Counted from the first letter of the stretch, positions 17,847-26,653 are shown. The stretch: 64,000 nt of DNA from Vibrio sp. 10N.286.49.B1 (GCF_002873335.1 NZ_MCUW01000003.1:112151-176150), one strand, 5' to 3'. Notes: generated from the letters alone by a model not told the origin. Translations and numbers: made by a program.

Positions 17847-18791
17847 CTACTCGGTTAAGCTGCCTTGCCATTGTGACAGTGCTTTTATATGCTTTGGGCC
17901 TATTCCACAACAACCGCCGATAATTGAAGCCCCCAATTCATGCCAGCGTTTGGCATAAATCAAGTAGTCATCAGGGGACAGTTCTCGCATGGATTGAAGT
18001 GTGCCATTCGCTTCATGCCCCGATACGATTGGCATGAAATTATTCGCGTAAACGCCAATCGTCATCTCATATGGAGCATTGCTATTCGCTATCTGGTTCG
18101 CAATGACTTGGTTTGCATCTTGTATCGCCTGCTCCATAACTTCAGGTACTGAGCAATTAAACATGATCCCTTGCACATTGTTTCTACAGGCCAACATGAT
18201 TGCTTCAGTGACAGTGTCACCCGATCTTAAGCTCGCGACTGTCGTCGTAGTGTCATCCAAACTGAACGCATAGAACGTAGTCTTATCTGAAGTTTTCAAA
18301 ATCGAATGTGTTATCTCAAACTCTTTCAGGCTTGAGATCGTCTCTACAATCCACATATCGACATAAGGGGCTTGCGCGTCAAACAAGGTTTGAATGATCG
18401 AGCGAGCTTTGTGCTCTTCGAACAAGTCCGGACGATAACTCCCTAATGGCGGAGGAATAGCACCCGCAACTTGCACTCGTCCATTACCGGTAGACGTCGC
18501 AACTGAAGCCGCTATCTCTGCCGCTTGTCGCGCCAATATCGCCCCTTCTTTTTGGTAGCGCGCCTCACCTAGGTGAAACGGCACGCAAGCATAGCTATTC
18601 GCTATAATAATCTGAGCACCTGCATCAATGAAATTTTGATGCGCTTTACGGACATAATCTGGTGACTCTATTAGCGCTTGAGCACTCCATAGAGGTTGTG
18701 AAAACGGAGCGCCTATTTCTTGAAGCTCTCGCCCCATTCCGCCATCCAATATTGTTAATGGTTTCATAATATCGCGATCTAAATTATTCAT
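17847..18791 (-). CDS. Homocysteine S-methyltransferase family protein
   Basis: The protein of about 314 residues contains LDGGMGRELQ near the N-terminus and the zinc-binding cysteines of the family: FNCSVPEV (first Cys) and IGGCCGIGPKHI near the C-terminus (Cys pair). These enzymes transfer a methyl group from S-methylmethionine or SAM to homocysteine, giving methionine. Start 18791 has AAGG nine bases upstream; ATG at 18767 (MKPLTILDGG) is an alternative that matches relatives equally well. It diverges from metY, another homocysteine-pathway gene, over 250 bases, suggesting shared control. Confidence 0.83.
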   Translation of the reverse strand: MNNLDRDIMKPLTILDGGMGRELQEIGAPFSQPLWSAQALIESPDYVRKAHQNFIDAGAQIIIANSYACVPFHLGEARYQKEGAILARQAAEIAASVATSTGNGRVQVAGAIPPPLGSYRPDLFEEHKARSIIQTLFDAQAPYVDMWIVETISSLKEFEITHSILKTSDKTTFYAFSLDDTTTTVASLRSGDTVTEAIMLACRNNVQGIMFNCSVPEVMEQAIQDANQVIANQIANSNAPYEMTIGVYANNFMPIVSGHEANGTLQSMRELSPDDYLIYAKRWHELGASIIGGCCGIGPKHIKALSQWQGSLTE

Positions 18792-19042
18792 TGAACTCAA
18801 CCTTGAGAATATCAGACAGCGTAGCCTAGTGCCATTTCAGAATTTTCCTCTATTGTAATAACAGCAAAAGACGTGATCTCACCGGTTGACTCATTCATCG
18901 TATAAATTAAATAATGGAGACTATTGGTTAAATCATGCCCCCTATACCACTACATAGGGTTGCTATCTAATTACTCGCTCGTACCCAGTTGGCAGTATGA
19001 TGTCAGGAGCGATAAAACATCACGACTATTCAAGGAAGAACG

Positions 19043-20311
19043 ATGAAAGACGAAACCCTTTCGATTCATTTTGGTTACGAAACCGACCCAACGACAAAAT
19101 CTGTTGCCACACCCATCTATCAAACCGTCGCCTATGAATTTGATAACGCGCAGCATGGTGCCGATCTGTTCAACCTGGAAGTACCGGGGAATATTTATAC
19201 CCGCATCATGAATCCTACCAACGACGTTTTAGAAAAACGAATGGCTGCACTAGAAGGCGGAATTGCCGGATTAGCGGTCAGTGCAGGCAGCGCTGCGATT
19301 AACTACGCCGTGTTAACCTTGGCACAAATCGGCGATAATATTGTTGCCACCCCGCAATTGTACGGGGGATCGTACACCCTTTTTGCTCATATGCTGCCAA
19401 ACCAAGGCATCGAAGTTCGCTTTGCTAAAGATGATAAACCAGAAAGCTTGGCGGAACTCATCGACGATAGAACAAAAGCTATCTTCTGCGAAAGCATTGG
19501 TAACCCTGCAGGTAATATCATCGATTTGGAGCGCGTTGCAGAATTAGCTCACGCGCAAGGTGTGCCCGTTATCGTCGATAATACCGTCGCGACGCCAGCG
19601 CTTTGCAAACCTATTGAATTTGGTGCCGACATTGTCGTTCACTCGCTAACTAAATACGTAGGTGGTCACGGAACAACGTTAGGTGGCATGATTGTCGATT
19701 CAGGCAAGTTCCCATGGTCAGAACATAAAGATCGCTTCCCTGTTTTCAATAAACCCGAGCCCTCATATCACGATGTCGTTTATGCCGAAGCCTTTGGCGA
19801 AGCCGCCTTTATTGGGCGAGCTCGTACCGTTCCACTTCGTAACACCGGGTCTGCACTCTCCCCAATGAATGCGTTTATGCTCATTCAAGGGTTAGAAACC
19901 TTGTCTTTGAGAATGGAGCGTCACACTGAGAATGCGCTTAAGGTCGCTCAATATCTATCAAATCATGACAAAGTCGCGTGGGTTAATTACGCAGGACTAC
20001 CCGATTCTCCGCATCATGTACTTGCTGAAAAATACATGAAAGGGAAACCTTCGGCTATCCTCTCGTTTGGATTAAAAGATGGCTACGATGCCGGCGTGCG
20101 CTTTTATGATGCGCTTACCATTTTCAAACGCCTGGTGAACATTGGTGATGCTAAATCTCTGGCTTGCCACCCAGCGTCTACCACCCATAGGCAACTCAAC
20201 GAACAAGAGCAGAAGCAGGCGGGCGTTTCTCCAGAAATGATTCGCCTTTCTGTGGGTATTGAGCATATCGACGATATAATTGCCGATCTAGAGCAAGCGC
20301 TGAACGTTTAA
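19043..20311 (+). CDS. metY: O-acetylhomoserine sulfhydrylase (aminocarboxypropyltransferase)
   Basis: A 422-residue PLP enzyme of the Cys/Met metabolism family. It has YTRIMNPTNDVLEKRMAALEGG, the PLP lysine K204 in SLTKYVGGHG, and the length (about 420-430) typical of MetY rather than MetB or MetC (about 385). MetY makes homocysteine directly from O-acetylhomoserine and sulfide. AAGGAAG lies six bases from the ATG. It diverges from the homocysteine methyltransferase gene, so the two genes can make and then methylate homocysteine. Confidence 0.88.
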   Translation: MKDETLSIHFGYETDPTTKSVATPIYQTVAYEFDNAQHGADLFNLEVPGNIYTRIMNPTNDVLEKRMAALEGGIAGLAVSAGSAAINYAVLTLAQIGDNIVATPQLYGGSYTLFAHMLPNQGIEVRFAKDDKPESLAELIDDRTKAIFCESIGNPAGNIIDLERVAELAHAQGVPVIVDNTVATPALCKPIEFGADIVVHSLTKYVGGHGTTLGGMIVDSGKFPWSEHKDRFPVFNKPEPSYHDVVYAEAFGEAAFIGRARTVPLRNTGSALSPMNAFMLIQGLETLSLRMERHTENALKVAQYLSNHDKVAWVNYAGLPDSPHHVLAEKYMKGKPSAILSFGLKDGYDAGVRFYDALTIFKRLVNIGDAKSLACHPASTTHRQLNEQEQKQAGVSPEMIRLSVGIEHIDDIIADLEQALNV

Positions 20312-20323
20312 AGCGTTCCTGAG

Positions 20324-20349
20324 GTCGGTGCTCTGAGCGCCGACTTTTA
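20324..20349 (+). terminator. metY terminator
   Basis: GTCGGTGCTC and GAGCGCCGAC fold into a tight hairpin around a one-base gap (in practice a small loop with the end pairs open), followed by TTTTAT. It lies 13 bases after the metY stop. Confidence 0.75.
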
Positions 20350-20517
20350 TCACGCCCACACCTTTCGATTTTTATCCATTAGATTTACCCAAGTATCATT
20401 TTTAAGTGTCTAGATTTTCGTTTCCAAAAACAACAATGACTAAGCTGTGTCGATTATCACTGTATACATTGCAAAGGTGTTCTAAAATACAAAGAGATTG
20501 ATTAACGGGAGTGGCGT

Positions 20518-21384
20518 ATGTGGCAAGCGATTTCAGACCAACTATCAGACACATTGATGTTCAAATTTAACATCAGAGAGCATGTGAAAATGGAAGGTGG
20601 CGACATCAACCAATGCTATATGGTGAGCGATGGTGAGCAGCGCTATTTTGTCAAAACCAATCATAAAGACTTTCTGCCTAAATTCGAATTAGAAGCAGAA
20701 AACCTGCACTCTCTTCGAGAAACCAACAGTGTTCAACTCCCAGAAGTCGTGTTAACAGGTAAAACTAAAGAATGTGCCTTCATCGTACTCAACTACATCC
20801 CGGTAAAACCGTTAGATGTGGCAGAAAATAGTTATCGCTTTGGGACCCAGCTCGCCAAATTGCATAAGTGGGGTGAACAAGCTGAGTTTGGTTTTGACCA
20901 CGATAATTATATTGGTGAAATCGTACAACCAAACCAATGGCATAAAAAATGGTCTCGTTTCTTTTCCGAACAACGCATTGGTTGGCAGCTTCAACTCCTC
21001 AAAGAGAAAAAAATCAGCTTCACACACATCGGTAATTTTGTCGACTTAGTCAATGAACAACTCGCGGGTCATAATCCAAAACCCTCGTTGCTGCATGGCG
21101 ATCTATGGAATGGCAATGTCGCCAATACCGCCTTCGGTCCCCTTTGCTTTGACCCAGCCAGCTACTGGGGAGACAGAGAGTGTGATCTTGCTATGACTGA
21201 GTTATTTGGCGGATTCCGGCCGGAATTCTATCAAGGTTACGAAAGTATTCTCGCAATTGAACCTATGTATGAATACCGGAAAAATATCTATAATTTATAC
21301 CATGTACTCAATCACTGTAATTTGTTTGGCGGGCAGCACTTAGAAGAAGCTGAAAAGTTAATCACCACGATTCAAGCATCATAA
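20518..21384 (+). CDS. Fructosamine kinase family protein (YniA-like)
   Basis: A 288-residue kinase of the fructosamine-3-kinase / aminoglycoside phosphotransferase fold. Landmarks are YFVKTNHKDF (ATP-binding Lys), the catalytic loop LLHGDLWNGNV (Asp and Asn) and the metal-binding FDPASYWGDRECDLA. E. coli YniA has the same features. Family members phosphorylate ketosamines so that glycated proteins are repaired, but bacterial substrates are not settled. The start ATG at 20518 follows GGGAG. It is monocistronic between metY and the convergent argO. Confidence 0.88.
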   Translation: MWQAISDQLSDTLMFKFNIREHVKMEGGDINQCYMVSDGEQRYFVKTNHKDFLPKFELEAENLHSLRETNSVQLPEVVLTGKTKECAFIVLNYIPVKPLDVAENSYRFGTQLAKLHKWGEQAEFGFDHDNYIGEIVQPNQWHKKWSRFFSEQRIGWQLQLLKEKKISFTHIGNFVDLVNEQLAGHNPKPSLLHGDLWNGNVANTAFGPLCFDPASYWGDRECDLAMTELFGGFRPEFYQGYESILAIEPMYEYRKNIYNLYHVLNHCNLFGGQHLEEAEKLITTIQAS

Positions 21385-21482
21385 TACCCATCATACTTCA
21401 TTACGGTTTAAGCCACCTTGCAGTAAAATGACAGCTGCTTAACGTGGTGGATTGCAAATAGCTCCATGCATCGTGGAGCTAT

Positions 21483-22094
21483 TCAACGCCAAACCAAACT
21501 CATTGCAATCACTAACATAATGCAGCCAACTACCGCTTCTAATATCTTCCACGATAATGACTTACTAAATAACGGTATGAGTAAACGAGCACCGTATCCA
21601 AGAGAGAAGAAGAACACAAACGATGCCATAACGGCACCAACACCAAACGACAATTGCGATGGCGCATATTGTGTTGAAATCGACCCAAGCAATACGACAG
21701 TATCTAAATAGACATGCGGGTTTAACCATGTCAAAGCAAGGCAAACCCCTAACGTTTTCCAGAGGCTAGACGTTGACTCACCTTCTGGCGTCAGTTGGTG
21801 CTCGGCAGTAAAGGCCGAGCGGAAGCTTTGCGCGCTGTATACAAACAAAAATATCGCGCCCGCATAACGTGCCACGACTTCGATCTGTGGATACGATTCA
21901 ATCATCACTCCAAAACCACCAACGCCAGCAGAAATAAGCAGTGCATCCGAAACGGCGCAAACCAAACACACCCAGAAAACGTGGTGCTTTTTCAAACCCT
22001 GCTTAAGAACAAACGCATTCTGAGCACCGATAGCCAAAATGAGCGAAATGCTCAGTGAAAAACCAGTGACGAGAACGTCAAAATCTAAACCCAC
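21483..22094 (-). CDS. argO: LysE/ArgO family amino-acid exporter
   Basis: A 203-residue inner-membrane protein with six hydrophobic segments. LSISLILAIGAQNAFVLKQGL is the LysE/ArgO first-helix signature, and TWLNPHVYLDTVVLLG is the conserved central motif. ArgO exports arginine (and canavanine); a lysine-type exporter is possible, so the symbol is provisional. The start is GTG at 22094 with AGGGA nine bases upstream. The divergently oriented lysG/argP regulator often found beside it is absent. Confidence 0.83.
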   Translation of the reverse strand: MGLDFDVLVTGFSLSISLILAIGAQNAFVLKQGLKKHHVFWVCLVCAVSDALLISAGVGGFGVMIESYPQIEVVARYAGAIFLFVYSAQSFRSAFTAEHQLTPEGESTSSLWKTLGVCLALTWLNPHVYLDTVVLLGSISTQYAPSQLSFGVGAVMASFVFFFSLGYGARLLIPLFSKSLSWKILEAVVGCIMLVIAMSLVWR

Positions 22095-22216
22095 GCTTTT
22101 AAATCCCTACAACGAAATTGGTGTCAAACATTTTACCCTACCCCAAAGAAACAGAATAGCGCCACCCTCTCTCGACGAGGACGGCTATTGGCTTGTGATT
22201 TATACTCCATTAATGA

Positions 22217-22408
22217 CTAACATTCATCTTCATGTCGCACAGAAACAAATAATTCCTCATCGACTATCGTGATAGCAAATACAATGGGTCGACAACAGAC
22301 ATAGCAATCTTCTACGTAATCTTGTTCCCCATTTGAGCCATCGATAGAGGTCTCAAACGTTTCGCCACAATATGGACAGTCGACAAATTTAAATTCTACG
22401 GTTCCCAA
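22217..22408 (-). CDS. CPXCG-motif cysteine-rich small protein
   Basis: A 63-residue zinc-ribbon-like protein. Two CxxC pairs, CPYCG (residues 11-15) and CYVCC (35-39), are separated by a acidic stretch, matching the small CPXCG-containing family common in gammaproteobacteria. Zinc binding is expected; function is unknown. AGAGGAACTAACATTGGG precedes the ATG, with AGGAA at reasonable distance. It stands alone between argO and a GNAT gene. Confidence 0.8.
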   Translation of the reverse strand: MGTVEFKFVDCPYCGETFETSIDGSNGEQDYVEDCYVCCRPIVFAITIVDEELFVSVRHEDEC

Positions 22409-22539
22409 TGTTAGTTCCTCTTAAGCGCTATGTAATTAATAGCCTAGCTTAAAATCAACATTGTTTGTCGCGCTACGTAACGTGAGCCTTTAGACAGTAG
22501 ATTTTAAATAATAAGTGCTGTGGATTTTAGATTCCTAGC

Positions 22540-22592
22540 GGCTTTAGGTACGCTAGGTGCTTTAGATACACTAAGGGTGTTTTAGATACGCT
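22540..22592. repeat. Short imperfect tandem repeat, about three copies
   Basis: Three near-copies of a unit CTTTAGATACGCTAAGGGTG follow one another (first with GGTACGCTAGGTG, second with ATACACTAAGGGTG, third truncated). It ends within the stop region of the reverse-strand GNAT gene. The third unit also forms a short TTTAGAT-ACGC-TAAAG like dyad. Confidence 0.6.
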
Positions 22593-23052
22593 AAAGACTT
22601 AACCGCTTGGTCATAAATACGCTATTTGGGTCAAGCGTATAATCAGCAAATGGTGAGCAATCTACAAAGCCAAAACCGCGATACAGACTTCTCGCAGGAT
22701 GAAAAAAAGCCTCCGTTCCGGTTTCTAGGCTCAAATGCTTGAAACCTTGCGCCATAGAAAAATCAAGGACATGACGAACGAGTAGCTTAGCCACTCCTTT
22801 TCCACGCGCGGCACCCGTTGTGCGCATTGATTTGATTTCACCGTGCTCGTGGTCGAGAACCTTGAGTGCCACACACCCTACCAAATCATCTTCAATCCAT
22901 GCTGACCAAAAGATAATCTCTGGTCGCTGTAATCCTGTAATATCTAATGCATGGACACTTTCAGCTGGAGATGTCGCATGCATTTCGTCTAGATGCTCCT
23001 GCAAGAGCGCTTGAATCTGAGGACCTTGCAAGTCGTCTTCAATAATTCTCAT
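22591..23052 (-). CDS. GNAT family N-acetyltransferase
   Basis: A 153-residue protein with the GNAT fold: central IKSMRTTGAARGKGVAKLLVRHVLDFS holds the R/QxxGxG/A acetyl-CoA loop (RGKGVA), followed by LSLETG and the motif B segment ARSLYRGFGFVDCSPF. Cytoplasmic acyltransferase; substrate cannot be predicted. The ATG at 23052 is preceded by a GGAAAT that is a modest site. It is solitary. Confidence 0.85.
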   Translation of the reverse strand: MRIIEDDLQGPQIQALLQEHLDEMHATSPAESVHALDITGLQRPEIIFWSAWIEDDLVGCVALKVLDHEHGEIKSMRTTGAARGKGVAKLLVRHVLDFSMAQGFKHLSLETGTEAFFHPARSLYRGFGFVDCSPFADYTLDPNSVFMTKRLSL

Positions 23053-23105
23053 CAGTATTTCCTTATACTTGTTGATTCATCTTTTTTATTGATATTGGAC
23101 TACCG

Positions 23106-23519
23106 TTAATCGGAAACCCTACCACGCAATGCTTTGGTATTGCCTTTGCGTTTCTTCGAGTCCATCCTACGTTTCTGTGAATTACGTGTAGGTTTAGTCG
23201 CGCGCCTCGTTTTTTGGACCACAGCAGACGATACAATCAACTGCTTGAGTCTTTCTAGGGCATCTTCTCTGTTCTGCTCTTGAGTTCTATAAGCTTGCGC
23301 TTTAATAATAATGACCCCATCTTTCGTTATCCGTGAATCTGAAAGTTTGAGCAGGCTTTCCTTGTAGAAATCGGGAAGTGTCGATCTCTTGATATCAAAG
23401 CGTAAGTGTATCGCAGAGCTTGTTTTATTTACTTTTTGACCACCCGCCCCCATCGATCGTATCGCGGTAAGTTCGATTTCCCATTCGGCTAGCTCTACGG
23501 TGTTGGAAATTTTAAGCAT
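23106..23519 (-). CDS. arfB: Ribosome-rescue peptidyl-tRNA hydrolase ArfB (YaeJ)
   Basis: From ATG 23519 the 137-residue protein begins MLKISNTVELAEWEIELTAIR and carries the GGQ motif at 26-28 in GAGGQKVNKTSSAIHLRF, then a basic C-terminal tail rich in Lys and Arg (residues 105-137). That is exactly the layout of ArfB, which releases stalled ribosomes; the tail enters the mRNA channel. The frame runs 19 codons further upstream but those residues do not match the family. No strong Shine-Dalgarno sequence is seen. Confidence 0.92.
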   Translation of the reverse strand: MLKISNTVELAEWEIELTAIRSMGAGGQKVNKTSSAIHLRFDIKRSTLPDFYKESLLKLSDSRITKDGVIIIKAQAYRTQEQNREDALERLKQLIVSSAVVQKTRRATKPTRNSQKRRMDSKKRKGNTKALRGRVSD

Positions 23520-23621
23520 TCGTGGCTCTATTTGGAAATAACATGAAAATGATAATGTTGGCGGCGCCCCAACCAAAGAGTAGCTCTAACCGGGAGGAGC
23601 GAGACATAGGCTGAGTCTAGT

Positions 23622-23840
23622 TTAGCTGAAGGTTGACACATACAAGGCTTCTACCTTGTCTCTCGCCCATTGAGTTTTTCGTAGAAACTTCAGTGATGAC
23701 TTAATCGATGGGTCATTGCTGAAACAGTTAACGTTAATGTGATAATACAAATCATCCCAGCCATAGTGCTCGACTAAGCGCGTTAGAATTTTTTCTAATG
23801 TTAAGCCATGCAAAGGATTATTTTGTTGCTGATTACTCAT
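23622..23840 (-). CDS. VF530-type small DNA-binding protein (DUF2132)
   Basis: From ATG 23840, with AGGA eight bases upstream, a 72-residue protein starts [37 protein letters not shown] and the following [25 protein letters not shown] are the hallmark of the VF530 family, named after a V. fischeri structure. Its members are small, helical and thought to bind DNA, but the role is unknown. The frame extends upstream to 23915 without family similarity. Confidence 0.87.
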   Translation of the reverse strand: MSNQQQNNPLHGLTLEKILTRLVEHYGWDDLYYHINVNCFSNDPSIKSSLKFLRKTQWARDKVEALYVSTFS

Positions 23841-24295
23841 GAAAAGAGTCCTAATAAAAAATCGAATAAACGGGAGTGACAGAGCATTATCGCTGTGATA
23901 TCGCAGTGAAATCACACACTAGAAGCCTGCGCTTGTTAGGCAACACTCACAATGTGACAAGCTTATTATGAATTGCAGATGGGATCAAAGCTAATGGCAC
24001 ACTTATTCGAATTTGACTTCGTTTTGGGCGAATGGTGTGCACTTGAAGTGAGGTGGTGTAGAACGTCAAGTAAACGCTAATTAGAATGAAAACAAACTCA
24101 TATGCCGTCCGAACGCATAGGAATATAACCTAAATGATATATTCACCCAAAAATTCCATAATAATAAGATTTATAATTAATATTAAAACACTCAGCAGTG
24201 TCAGATTGGGAATATAAAAGGGGAGCTCGACACTCCCCAATATTAAGCAATAAAAAGGTAATAGAAAATTGAATTGCTAAATATTCTTTATTGCC
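23841..24295. other. Gene-poor AT-rich stretch
   Basis: About 455 bases hold no convincing coding sequence on either strand. The only structured elements are the terminator hairpin at 24220-24238, which belongs to the small reverse-strand gene at 24296-24436, and TGCCTAAC on the reverse strand near 23935, which looks like half an integron site but has no partner. Confidence 0.5.
24212..24240 (-). terminator. Terminator of the 46-codon gene
   Basis: On the reverse strand GGGGAG (24238-24233) pairs with CTCCCC (24225-24220) around a seven-base loop and is followed by TTTTATATT. The plus strand lacks a T-run, so this terminates reverse transcripts only. It lies 58 bases after the stop of the small gene. 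Confidence 0.82.
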
Positions 24296-24436
24296 TTATT
24301 CGCTACTTTCCACTCCTGTACAGAGCAGCTCTGCTGCTAGCACCCCTGTACTCAGGGTGATACCCGCTACCAGTAACACTGCTGCGTATTTACTCGCAAG
24401 TATACATAATCCAAGGGTGTTGATTATTTTTTCCAT
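24296..24436 (-). CDS. Small hydrophobic protein, 46 residues, unknown function
   Basis: The ATG at 24436 follows a textbook AAAGGAG six bases upstream. The product begins MEKIINTLGLCILASKYAAV, continues with a hydrophobic segment (LLVAGITLSTGVLA, about 21-34) and ends in an acidic tail with a second cysteine. It looks like a signal-peptide or single-span membrane miniprotein; LAAE could be a signal-peptidase cleavage site, leaving a ten-residue secreted peptide (ELLCTGVESS E). A dedicated terminator downstream and about 260 bases of free upstream sequence support a real transcription unit. I do not recognise a family. Confidence 0.6.
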   Translation of the reverse strand: MEKIINTLGLCILASKYAAVLLVAGITLSTGVLAAELLCTGVESSE

Positions 24437-24638
24437 ATCGTACTCCTTTGAGACATCCACGTTAATTAATCTATGTTAATTTTAGTTCAACCATGAATTA
24501 CAAATTGAGAGTTCAAACGACAATTAATGTATAGAGTAAATCTTTATGGTATAAAAAATGATAATTCCACAAATTTACAACTGCTTACAAAATAAGGTTT
24601 TGGCATTATTAATAAATAGGATAAATAGAACAAAATCA

Positions 24639-24681
24639 CAGGTAACTTTACTCAGCAATATTCACTAAGTAAAGTTACCTG
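24639..24681 (-). terminator. 14-bp perfect hairpin after the MscS-type gene
   Basis: CAGGTAACTTTACT (24639-24652) is perfectly repeated in inverse at 24668-24681 with a 15-base loop. It begins 15 bases after the stop of the reverse-strand channel gene, and on that strand TGATTTTGTT follows, so it may terminate weakly. The AT-rich stem and long loop are unusual for a terminator. Confidence 0.55.
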
Positions 24682-24695
24682 TCTACCGCGTTGTC

Positions 24696-26360
24696 TTACG
24701 ATTCTTTTTTGTCAATCATATGCAGATGCACATCCTGTTGAGGGAACGGTATTGAGATGCCCTCTTTATCAAAACGAAGCTTCACCTCTTTCGTCACATC
24801 CCAGTACACGTCCCAGTAATCATCAGTCTTGACCCATGGTCGAACAACAAAATCAACCGACGATGTATTTAGCGTATGCACTTTAATCATTGGTTCAGGT
24901 GATTTGAGAACACAAGGATGAGCCGTGACGATATCATAAAGAACAGACTCAGCTTTTAGCAGATCGTCGCCATAGCCGATGCCAAACACCATATCGACTC
25001 GACGAGTGCGCTCATGTGTCACATTTTTAATGACATCACCCCAAATTTTTCCATTAGGGACAATAATAATTTGGTTGTCAAAGGTGCGGATTGTCGTATT
25101 AACCAAGCTCATATGGCTTACCTTGCCATCAACGCCACCAGCAAAAACGAAGTCCCCCACATCAAACGGACGGTAGATGAGAAGCATCATCCCAGCTGCA
25201 AAATTAGACAATGTATCTTGGAGTGCAAAACCAATAATAACACCCGCAATACCAAAACCCGTCAGCACCGGCGCAAGGTTTAAGCCTACTTGCGACAGGC
25301 CTACCATGATACCGATGATCCAAATAATGTTGCCCGACATTGATACAAAGAAGTTTTGCATCAAATGAGATAATTTGAAGTTCTTTGTCACCACAGCTTT
25401 ACTAACAAGCTTACGAACCAACTTCACTATCATCCTAGTGGCCATCAATATGAGGATGAAAATAAACACTTGGAACAATTGTTGTGGTGCATTATCAGCA
25501 AGCCATGTTAACCCTGCATTCCACCATTCACTTAATAGTGACAAAAACACCTTAACGTTCAAAATGTCTTGCGTAATACTACCGGTGACCTGAAATACCT
25601 GCCGTTTATATTCAGAGGTCTCAAGATCCATGTCGTCCCCGAGAACGATCAGCTCCTGTAAACTCGTGGTTTCAATAGATAAGCGTTGTTTAGTGATCAG
25701 TTGCGTCATTTGCAATGCCGCTTTTTCTGACTCTGGCGCAACCGCTATTTGCGTCGCCACAGTCTTAACTTGCTGATCAAAATACTCGACCGAAGCGGAG
25801 ATTAAACGCATACGTTTGGCTATACGTAGAGCGAGCGCTTGTTCTAAGTCGGAATTTGGCTCCTTTAATTTTTGCAACCACGTCAAATTTTGCCAGCTAC
25901 TGTCGTAAGTGGAATCTAAATAGTCTTGCAATTCTCGGTATGTGTTAAGAATCGACAGTTTTTCTTCATCTTTCGCTGAGTTAAACGACTCATTAGCTGA
26001 TTTTATTTTGTCTTCAAGATACGTTTTCGCCCCTTGAGTGTACTGTTGTTGCAATATTACTTGTTCCAACAATAAAGGCTTAGGAAGTACACCTTTATCA
26101 ACTGCAGTATTTATGACCTCACGCAATTCATTGTTTTTATTAAACAAACGAAATTGGATTGCATCTTTTTGGTCACCGGTGGAATGTTTCAAAGAATCCG
26201 CGAGTTCTTGAATTTCTCGATTGACACGATCTAACGCTAACTGCTCTTTGCTCTGCTCGCTCTCTGCCTCGACTGACGCATACGTTGGAACACAAAAACC
26301 GAATCCAATCAGAAACAACAATAAGGTTAATGGCGCTTTTACTATCCGTGACACATTCAT
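24696..26360 (-). CDS. MscS-family mechanosensitive channel with long periplasmic N-domain
   Basis: A 554-residue protein: signal peptide (cleavage near TYASVEA), a helical and probably coiled-coil periplasmic domain to about residue 270, three to four membrane helices, then the MscS pore and beta domain. The pore region reads GFGIAGVIIGFALQDTLSNFAAGMMLLIYRPFDVGD, followed by DNQIIIVPNGKIWGDVIKN, the usual MscS beta-domain motif. It is larger than MscS (about 290 residues) but shorter than MscK. Such channels release solutes on osmotic downshock. It is divergent from the YeaQ-like gene. Confidence 0.9.
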   Translation of the reverse strand: MNVSRIVKAPLTLLLFLIGFGFCVPTYASVEAESEQSKEQLALDRVNREIQELADSLKHSTGDQKDAIQFRLFNKNNELREVINTAVDKGVLPKPLLLEQVILQQQYTQGAKTYLEDKIKSANESFNSAKDEEKLSILNTYRELQDYLDSTYDSSWQNLTWLQKLKEPNSDLEQALALRIAKRMRLISASVEYFDQQVKTVATQIAVAPESEKAALQMTQLITKQRLSIETTSLQELIVLGDDMDLETSEYKRQVFQVTGSITQDILNVKVFLSLLSEWWNAGLTWLADNAPQQLFQVFIFILILMATRMIVKLVRKLVSKAVVTKNFKLSHLMQNFFVSMSGNIIWIIGIMVGLSQVGLNLAPVLTGFGIAGVIIGFALQDTLSNFAAGMMLLIYRPFDVGDFVFAGGVDGKVSHMSLVNTTIRTFDNQIIIVPNGKIWGDVIKNVTHERTRRVDMVFGIGYGDDLLKAESVLYDIVTAHPCVLKSPEPMIKVHTLNTSSVDFVVRPWVKTDDYWDVYWDVTKEVKLRFDKEGISIPFPQQDVHLHMIDKKES

Positions 26361-26402
26361 TCCCTACTCCTTGATGGGTTTGATTACCGATACCTTGGAA
26401 AA

Positions 26403-26433
26403 ACTTCTAACTTCTAACTTCTAACTTCTAACT
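26403..26433. repeat. Heptanucleotide tandem repeat (ACTTCTA), 4.4 copies
   Basis: Four exact copies of ACTTCTA (26403-26430) followed by ACT. It lies in the 290-base gap between the divergent MscS-type gene and the YeaQ-like gene, 43 bases upstream of the MscS start. An inverted repeat CATCATC / GATGATG (26434-26440, 26449-26455) follows at once. The complementary unit GAAGTTA resembles the GGTGTTA repeat at 39630. Confidence 0.9.
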
Positions 26434-26653
26434 CATCATCCTAGATTTGATGATGGATGTTTAAAAACAATTCATTGATTAGCAGACCCATTCAATAATA
26501 GATCATATTTTCACTGGTATAGCATTGGAGTCAAAGAGAATTCGCCTGCACTTCACAAATAAATATCTGCTTATTTACTGAACGATAACGTTATTGGTCT
26601 ATGATTACCAAACGTAGTATTAACAATTGTTGTGGCATCGTAAGGGAATGGTT

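Noticed and set aside
18792-19042. Possible MetJ boxes or SAM riboswitch between the two methionine genes (AGACGTGA near 18870).
   Set aside because: Only one imperfect half site is present and no adjacent repeat; no fold like a known SAM aptamer was recognised.
23928-23945. GCCTAAC on the reverse strand, resembling half of an integron attC site; a similar one near 27092-27098.
   Set aside because: No paired GTTRRRY site at suitable distance and no imperfect stem between; isolated seven-base matches are expected by chance. Small GNAT/ABM genes nearby made me look for cassettes but none is delimited.
24291-24479. 62-codon plus-strand frame.
   Set aside because: It is antisense to the 46-codon gene on the reverse strand, which has a far better ribosome site and a terminator.
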